Shown piece after piece: positions 58,237 through 64,000 of a DNA stretch of 64,000 nucleotides. Both the position numbers and the translations under genes were made by a program. Under the pieces are notes generated by a model that saw only the letters and a list, made by a program, of their open reading frames with translations, made no database searches and was not told the origin of the DNA. How positions within the stretch are numbered: position 1 is the first letter of the stretch; every line of letters starts with the position of its first letter. Source of the DNA: Phaseolus vulgaris (Eukaryota; Streptophyta; Magnoliopsida; Fabales; Fabaceae); contig NC_023759.2 of assembly GCF_000499845.2 (NCBI RefSeq), positions 44,920,672 to 44,984,671 on the forward strand, given 5' to 3'.

Positions 58237-61200
58237 TTAGTAGGGATGATATCGGCCATACCCACGATTGCGGTTATTATCATTATTGCGTTTCCCACTG
58301 CTTGAACTACCGCTGCCACTCCTCCCATGTTGGGATTCCAGCATTGGAGCAGGCTGTTGAAACCCTGGTTGTTGCCTATATGCATCACGGAGAAAAGCAA
58401 AAAAACTCAGATATAGATGTTTCCATTAGTAAATTGTTAATTAATGGTGAAAAAAATAAAATTATAGGTTGAACATCTAAAACTATATAAATCGTTATAC
58501 TCACAATACATATCCAATCCTTCCATCTGGTAAAAGCATCGGTATCATTGTCATGCCAGGAGGGGTTGGTCCAGGACCATACATCAACGGCTGCAGATTT
58601 TAAGGACATCAACATTGGTTAGAGACATATAGAGGCATACAAGCACCAGTATCAGCAGTGTTGCTTAAAAGAGCGGAGAGGATCGCATTTCATTTAGTTA
58701 AATGTAACTCTTGAATAAAGGTAGAGAGCAAAAAGAGTGGATATAGTTAAACTGGGTACAGCAGTTACAATTTTTCATGCATGAATTGTTCAAATCATAT
58801 TAATCACACAATAATTAGATTAACGTCAACCATTATATCTGTTATCAATACTCAAGTTGGTATGTGTATTGATATGTATTGGTAATAGATATTATGAATC
58901 ACAAGAACATCAACAACTAAATTAAAAAGACACCTAACTGTTAGGGATCATTTACTGCAAATGAAATTTAGTGGGGAATGTTCAAGGCATTAATCATCAA
59001 ACTTGATAATTTTTTTCAAGCATTACAATTAATAGAGTGTAACTCACTCCTGTAACCTCTCAAGGTGAGACAACACAGTTGCGGCAATGTTCAAGGGAAG
59101 TGTATCCCTAGCCCAACCTCCAAACCTCAATTATTTTTTCAAAATACTGCAAAACTAAAAAGTTGAGTCCCAACCCGTCAAAGAGAAACTTACTTGTGCA
59201 AAGCCAGCAGCACCATATCCTGCACCTATAGCCCCATAAGCACCACCAACCATACCATAACCAAGATGAGGTGGATAAGTGGGAAGTAAGGCTGACTTCT
59301 GTTGATTTGCTACCCCAGATGACTTCTGATCTGCTTGTGGCTTCGCTAGTGAACACTCCAATGTTTGTCCTGTCCATCCCCAAAGAAGACAATGCTTACC
59401 ATTTGTAACAGTCTAGTCCACTATTTTTAAAGAAAATATTAGAAAAAATGTATCATAAAAAGGAAAAAAAAAATACTACCATCAATTTCATATTTCTCTG
59501 TGTTCTTCAATGCCTTCATGACACTTGACCTTTCAGCAAAGTGCACAAAACCATATCTGCTCATTTCTTGGCCGGCTTTAGCAGAAGGAACAACCACTTT
59601 TGTGATTTTTCCATGATGTTCAAACAGCTCCTTAAGACGATCCTGAGTAATGTTTCCTGGAAGGTTCTTTACATACAATGATTTTACCTGTAATGCAACA
59701 AGCACTGAGTGTCAATTATAAAAATCTATAAAGCATAACTAAAATATAAAAAGTATTTCATGAGGAAAACCACAGGAAAGTTAATCTCATTCTCACAACA
59801 CAACAGCTGCACAGACAATATAACATGAAACACAACAACCAAAGATACAGGAAATTTAATCCCAGGGACAGCCCAATAGTGAGACAGTGAAAGTCTTTAC
59901 TTTAAGTCTTCCCAAAATATTTTACTCGCTAATATCTTAAAAAACTCAGTAATTAATTGATGAATAATAACATTTTTTTTTAAAAAAGGTCTCTCTTCCT
60001 ATTATAAATCTCCCTTTTCATAAAAAAAGTACCATCTGTTAATGAGCAGATAGCAATATAGTATAGCTCAGAACACAAAGCAGATGAATGAAGCAACACT
60101 GCATCAAGAAGGCAGAAAATGGAGAATCCAAATTATCTAAGTGTTTTTTTTTTCAGTTGTGTGCATTGGGCTTGTAGAAACAATTTGGATAAGCTGAACC
60201 CCTTTTTGTCTTAGCTTCAATGCCAATTGGCAGGTGATATATCACCAAAGTAGACAGTAGTACTAGCAATGGAAGTGTCACCACCAACAACACAGTTTGA
60301 AAAAAGCCACACTAAGTATGATGCATGGTGCTTTTCTTTGGCATGGATTAACACACTGCTTTATGTTATATTCTTTTAGTGTGCTGATTGGAGGTGTCCT
60401 CTTGCAGACTCTAAAATTTGTCTGCATTATATCCTCTTTTTATTGCCACCGTCAATGTTGCCCTTTGAATTTGCGTATGATTATCAACTTTTATTTTATG
60501 TCTATTTGCAGCTGTTATAACTTATAACTCATACTTATAGGATTGAACCAAGGCCAAGGAGAGCCCAATGTATAATACATCTATAAATCAGATATTTCTA
60601 AACTAATGAAAATAACTTTTTAAAACTATTATGAATTTATTTGAAAATTTTCTGAACTTTTAATAATGAAAAATACTCATTAAATTCTCAATCAATTTCA
60701 TTAATATTTCTTATAATCCTAGAAACAATATATTACAACTCATACTTATGGGATTGACCCAGGGCCAAGGAAAGCCCAATGTATAATAGGTTTATCCGTT
60801 TTAAACTAATGAAAATATTTTGCTTTAAAATTATTATGAATTCATCTGAAAATTTCGAATATTTTAGAGTGAAAATTACTCATTAAATTCTGAATCAATT
60901 TCGTTTATATTTCTTTCACTCTTGAAAACAAGGTGTAAGTGTTTTACACCCAGTGGAAAAAGATAGAAATATAACTTTATGATAAGAAAGTATATATACA
61001 AAGAGAAGATGTATCAATATTAATCAGTTGAGAGCATGAAGGAACAAATCATGTATGTTGTCCATATTTTTATTAACAAAAAGAAAAGGCATCTTAAATG
61101 AAACTTATAAATAGGAGTAGAATCGAAAAAACAATCCCATTGTTTTCATTTTCATATGAATTAAGTCTTTCACAAATATAAGTTTTTTTCATGTTTATTT

Positions 61201-62722
61201 GCATATTGTTGCCATTTTGAATAGTATTCAATACTCATATCTTGTTCAAAAAATGAGACATCATTCAAATCGTTGCATTATGCTATACAATATAAACTGT
61301 AGCAATGCAAAAGTATCAAAAAATATGATCTAGATTTATCTCTCAGCAAAAAATATAGCCATACAGGCCTTTTTCTTCAAAATGTTAAGGGAATTTATTC
61401 ATAAAATTTAACTATATAATAAATCACCTGAGAGTTTGTAGATGATTCATAATTCCTTGGATCGGCCCAGCTAACTGTTGGAGCATTACTGCCAAGTTTA
61501 AAGGTTGAGTTTGACATTTTCTGCCTTGAATATTCTGCACAAGCATTGTTGTAATACTCAATAAAAGCAAATCCCCGGTTCCGACCAGAAATCTGTGGGT
61601 CCTGTAACAATGAAACAGTTTGTCAGGTCAAGGCAGAAATTACCTTTTATACATCACACTTAATAGTTTTGGTGACGAGAACAAACTTTAAACACGAGTT
61701 AGCAAACTTAAATCATACTATATGACATATAATAGAAAAAATGTCAAACAAACCTTCATCAGTTCCACAGAAATGACTCCAGGGCCAATCTCTGCAACAA
61801 CTTTCTTCATATTTTCTTCAGTCCAATTTCTAGGAACATTACCAATGAACAACCGGTGCTTAGCTTGAGATGTTGAGCACTTTATTCTTTTTCCCTGAAA
61901 ACTCAGAAAAAAAGAAAGTGACTTAATTCAAATAACAGTGCCACTGGCCAGCTAAACAGATAGGATATAGAAATTTTAAATTATAAGATAAATGACAAAA
62001 ACAGGACACTGGAGTACAGGAGTAGATGACCTAATCAATGAACAGGATAACAACTACAGATTAGAAAAAATAGTAACAACTAGTGTACCGAAATACCTTA
62101 AATTCAGAGTTGTTCAGCTCCTTAATAGCCTTACATGCCAAATCCTTTGTCTTGAAGGTCACAAAAGCATAGCCTTTTGCTTCACCGGATTCTTTGCCCT
62201 TCATTATCCTAACCTGTACAAATTTAATCAGTTTAGGAAGAAATACATGAAAAAGGGAAAAGAAAAAGAATAGAAGAATTTCATGTATCTAACCTCAGAA
62301 ACTTCTCCCACAGATTGACAAAATACCTTCAAATCTTCTTCAGAAACTTTTTGAGGAATGCCTCCAATGTATACCTCGGACCCATGAGGGGGAAGCGCAA
62401 GAAGCTCAGCATGTTTCTTTTTCTCATCTTCAGTGTGTGTCACTCTTGTCTCATCTTCACCATCTGAAGGCTTAGTCTCTTCTTCTTCTTCTTCTTCCTC
62501 CTCCTCCTCCTCTTCCTCTTCTTCTTCTTCCACTTCTTCCTCCTCCTCTACTTCTTCATACTCAACTTCTTCCTCCTCCATTGTCTCCTCTTGATCATTG
62601 TCCCCATCAAAGTCTACTTGCTCATCAGAATCTGTAGGTTTCTCAGGCTCACTGTTTCCCTCTGGTGACTCTGGATTTTTTACCACTACATCTCTCTGCC
62701 CTGTCCCAGGCATTTTTTGCAT
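58237..62722 (-). CDS. hnRNP Q/R-like RNA-binding protein with three RRMs (LIF2 type)
   Basis: It resembles Arabidopsis LIF2 (At4g00830), a nuclear hnRNP that binds RNA and interacts with the Polycomb-associated LHP1. Eight coding exons in order: 62722-62294, 62213-62097, 61894-61754, 61601-61428, 59687-59480, 59369-59194, 58590-58505 and 58375-58237 (TAA). All have GT/AG borders in one frame, giving 489 residues (486 if Met4 at 62713 is used). Residues about 30-95 are extremely acidic, with a run of Glu. RRM1 (about 116-192) has VYIGGI and KGYAFVTF, RRM2 (about 195-278) LFIGNV and RGFAFIEY, and RRM3 (about 289-367) LYVKNL and SRYGFVHF. The tail is Gly/Tyr/Pro-rich, ending NNRNRGYGRYHPY. An acceptor TTTTTCTAG abuts the first Met, so a 5' UTR intron is likely. 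Nuclear location and chromatin link are by homology. Confidence 0.92.
60519..60935 (-). repeat. Tandem duplication inside intron 4 of the LIF2-like gene
   Basis: Two units of about 205 bp, at about 60519-60727 and 60732-60935, share (plus strand) ACTCATACTTATRGGATTGA, AAGCCCAATGTATAATA, AAACTAATGAAAATA, ATTATGAATT and ATTACTCATTAAATTCT (or near copies) in the same order. They lie in the 1.74-kb intron between RRM2 and RRM3. Confidence 0.8.
62470..62580 (-). repeat. GAA/GAG trinucleotide tract coding for poly-Glu
   Basis: A CTT/CTC run on the plus strand encodes the Glu-rich segment of the LIF2-like protein (about residues 48-84). It is likely to vary in length between alleles. Confidence 0.85.
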
Positions 62723-63650
62723 CTAGAAAAAGCAAACTCGCAGGGGAACTGTGAAGGAAGCACATATGCCAGAAGTATTGAAGAGAGATTGCAAACATGG
62801 TAAGGGGGAAACAATATGAGAGGCCAATTGGAATAGCAGAGAAAGAATTTTGATTGAAACTGTTCCATGGGGTATGGACCAAGGAGTAGCAATATGGTTG
62901 ATTTAATCTAGGGATCATTGTAACATAGCAACAAAAGTAACAGAGACAGGCAAGAGAGAACTCTCAAAGAAAAATCAAGAGGGTAGAAATGCTCAACAGG
63001 GCAATCAAAGACAGAAAACATCTACGGAGAAATGAATGTCAGAATTTCTCGATACTTAGATGCCGAGAATTGCCCAGAAAATAGAGGCCAGTTAATTGTT
63101 TAACTATTTTGTCGGAGGACAATGCACACAGAACAGAGTGGGAAAGGAACAAAAGTAAAAAATAAGAATCTGAACATCAAATAAAATAAACATAAAAGTT
63201 TACATGACAAAGGGTGAGAGAGAAAGTAAAAGTAAAGAACAGAAAATTCTACTCCAGTGCTCTCCCTGCTAAACTAGGTTTGATTGGAAACTAAGATACG
63301 TCATATTATCTTATCTCAGTTATTTTGAGATATAAAAGCAATGTTACTGCTCCATAAGAAACATAGAGCTTTCATTATGAAATTCTACATAAGAAAGTGC
63401 TAACTAAGAGCCATTGAACAATTTGCTAGTAGAATAGCCGGGTCAAAGAAACTAACGAAACATCATTCTTGCATCTGTTTCGCAAGATTACGAGATTCTA
63501 CATATATACAGCCATGCCAATTTGTGCATTATCAAAAACTACATGAAGAAGAGAGAAAGTACCTAATTGAGCAGGTCGAAATCAAAATCGAAACAGAAGC
63601 TCAAAAATCGTTACGTTCGAAACCCTAATCCTTTCTGCGCGCGCGCGCCT
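62723..63650 (-). other. Probable 5' UTR intron and first exon of the LIF2-like gene
   Basis: On the minus strand a donor CAATTAG|GTACTTTC (exon end at 63563) and the acceptor TTTTTCTAG just before 62722 define an 840-bp intron. The untranslated exon would span about 63563-63650. It holds a GC dinucleotide run (63636-63648) and AAACCCTAA (63620-63628, plus strand), the telo-box found in many plant 5' leaders. The splice is inferred without transcript data. Confidence 0.55.
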
Positions 63651-63715
63651 TATGTTTATGCAGTTGTGGTGGCGAAATTCACTGTTGCTAGGTGGTGTAG
63701 AGAGGGATTTTGCCT

Positions 63716-63721
63716 TGGGCC
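63716..63721 (-). promoter_or_regulatory. Site II motif upstream of the LIF2-like gene
   Basis: TGGGCC lies about 90-150 bp before the presumed first exon and near the telo-box. The pairing of site II and telo-box is common in plant housekeeping promoters. Motif evidence only. Confidence 0.35.
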
Positions 63722-63750
63722 TTTGGACCGGGCCTTCTGAATCACCTTCA

Positions 63751-64000
63751 GACTATTTCTCCCTGGATCTCAATATCTTCTTCTCCCACCTCCATAAATT
63801 TTGGTATTTCCAAAATTGTTCATTTTGTAATATTATGAATTACGTAATACAAAAGTCTTTTTCCAAATTTGTAATTAGTTTTTGGATTACATATTTGGAC
63901 CTTCTTTCATAAGCATGATTACCTTTTGTATGGATTATGTAATTCATAAGTCTTTTTTAAATGCATATTCAGATTACATAATTCAAAAGTTACTCTCAAA
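63751..64000. mobile_element. MITE copy D, truncated by the window edge
   Basis: The left terminus GACTATTTCTCCCTGGATCT, then CAATATCTTCTTCTCC and CACCTCCATA, matches copy A's left end. At least four palindrome-like units follow (near 63,835, 63,880, 63,930 and 63,970) built on GATTATGTAAT. The right end lies beyond 64000. The 9-mer before it, TCACCTTCA (63742-63750), should recur after the right end. Confidence 0.68.

Overview
This window is plant nuclear DNA. It is AT-rich, its genes have introns with GT/AG borders, intergenic stretches of many kilobases are full of decayed transposons, and every recognisable protein is a land-plant family. The gene set and the repeats (TRIM elements, copia-like LTRs, nested MITEs) suggest a eudicot, most likely a phaseoloid legume. 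That placement is inference, since no species marker is visible.

Eight protein-coding genes and one tRNA gene are supported. From left to right they are: QCR9, the small subunit of mitochondrial complex III (3145-5539, +, three exons); a P-class PPR protein (8129-9583, -, intronless) divergent from a plastid-type SOUL heme-binding protein (9880-13156, +, eight exons), the two sharing about 300 bp of promoter; a small MGNC-start DUF4228/PADRE protein (18719-19198, -); tRNA-Val(CAC) (24379-24452, -); a glutaredoxin-like protein with a CxxC-rich tail and no catalytic cysteine (33239-34414, +); a basic plant-specific protein of unknown function (42205-43062, -); an F-box/DUF295 protein (52501-54524, +, two exons); and a three-RRM hnRNP of the LIF2/hnRNP-Q type (58237-62722, -, eight coding exons plus a probable 5' UTR exon near 63.6 kb). 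These are independent housekeeping and regulatory genes. Apart from the divergent PPR/SOUL pair there is no sign of functional clustering.

The rest is mobile-element debris. Its most striking part is a family of 350-400 bp MITEs with terminal inverted repeats (outer consensus about GACTGTTTCTTCCTGCACC), 9-bp target duplications and an internal row of about five roughly 24-bp palindromes built on GGATTATRTAATCC. Two complete copies lie at 1393-1761 and 2525-2914. A third enters the window's right edge at 63751, a 38-bp fossil of the two fused ends sits at 48786-48823, and more distant relatives lie at 48838-49188 and perhaps 37.2-39.5 kb. Copies lie just upstream of both QCR9 and the LIF2-like gene.

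Other elements are a complete 361-bp TRIM retroelement with a 5-bp target duplication (18070-18430), a second TRIM (25208-25573) and decayed copies (46.2-46.6 kb, 51.0-51.1 kb), a probable nonautonomous Helitron (47666-48544), an internally deleted copia element with two LTRs (49671-50962, -), solo or partial LTRs (20.7-21.3 kb, 22.25-22.7 kb, possibly 30.2 and 32.0 kb), a possible SINE (14.25-14.4 kb), a CACTA-like element (30705-31185) and several (TA)n tracts.

Nothing here amounts to a wholly new multi-gene system. The palindrome-array MITE family is the best candidate for something under-described.
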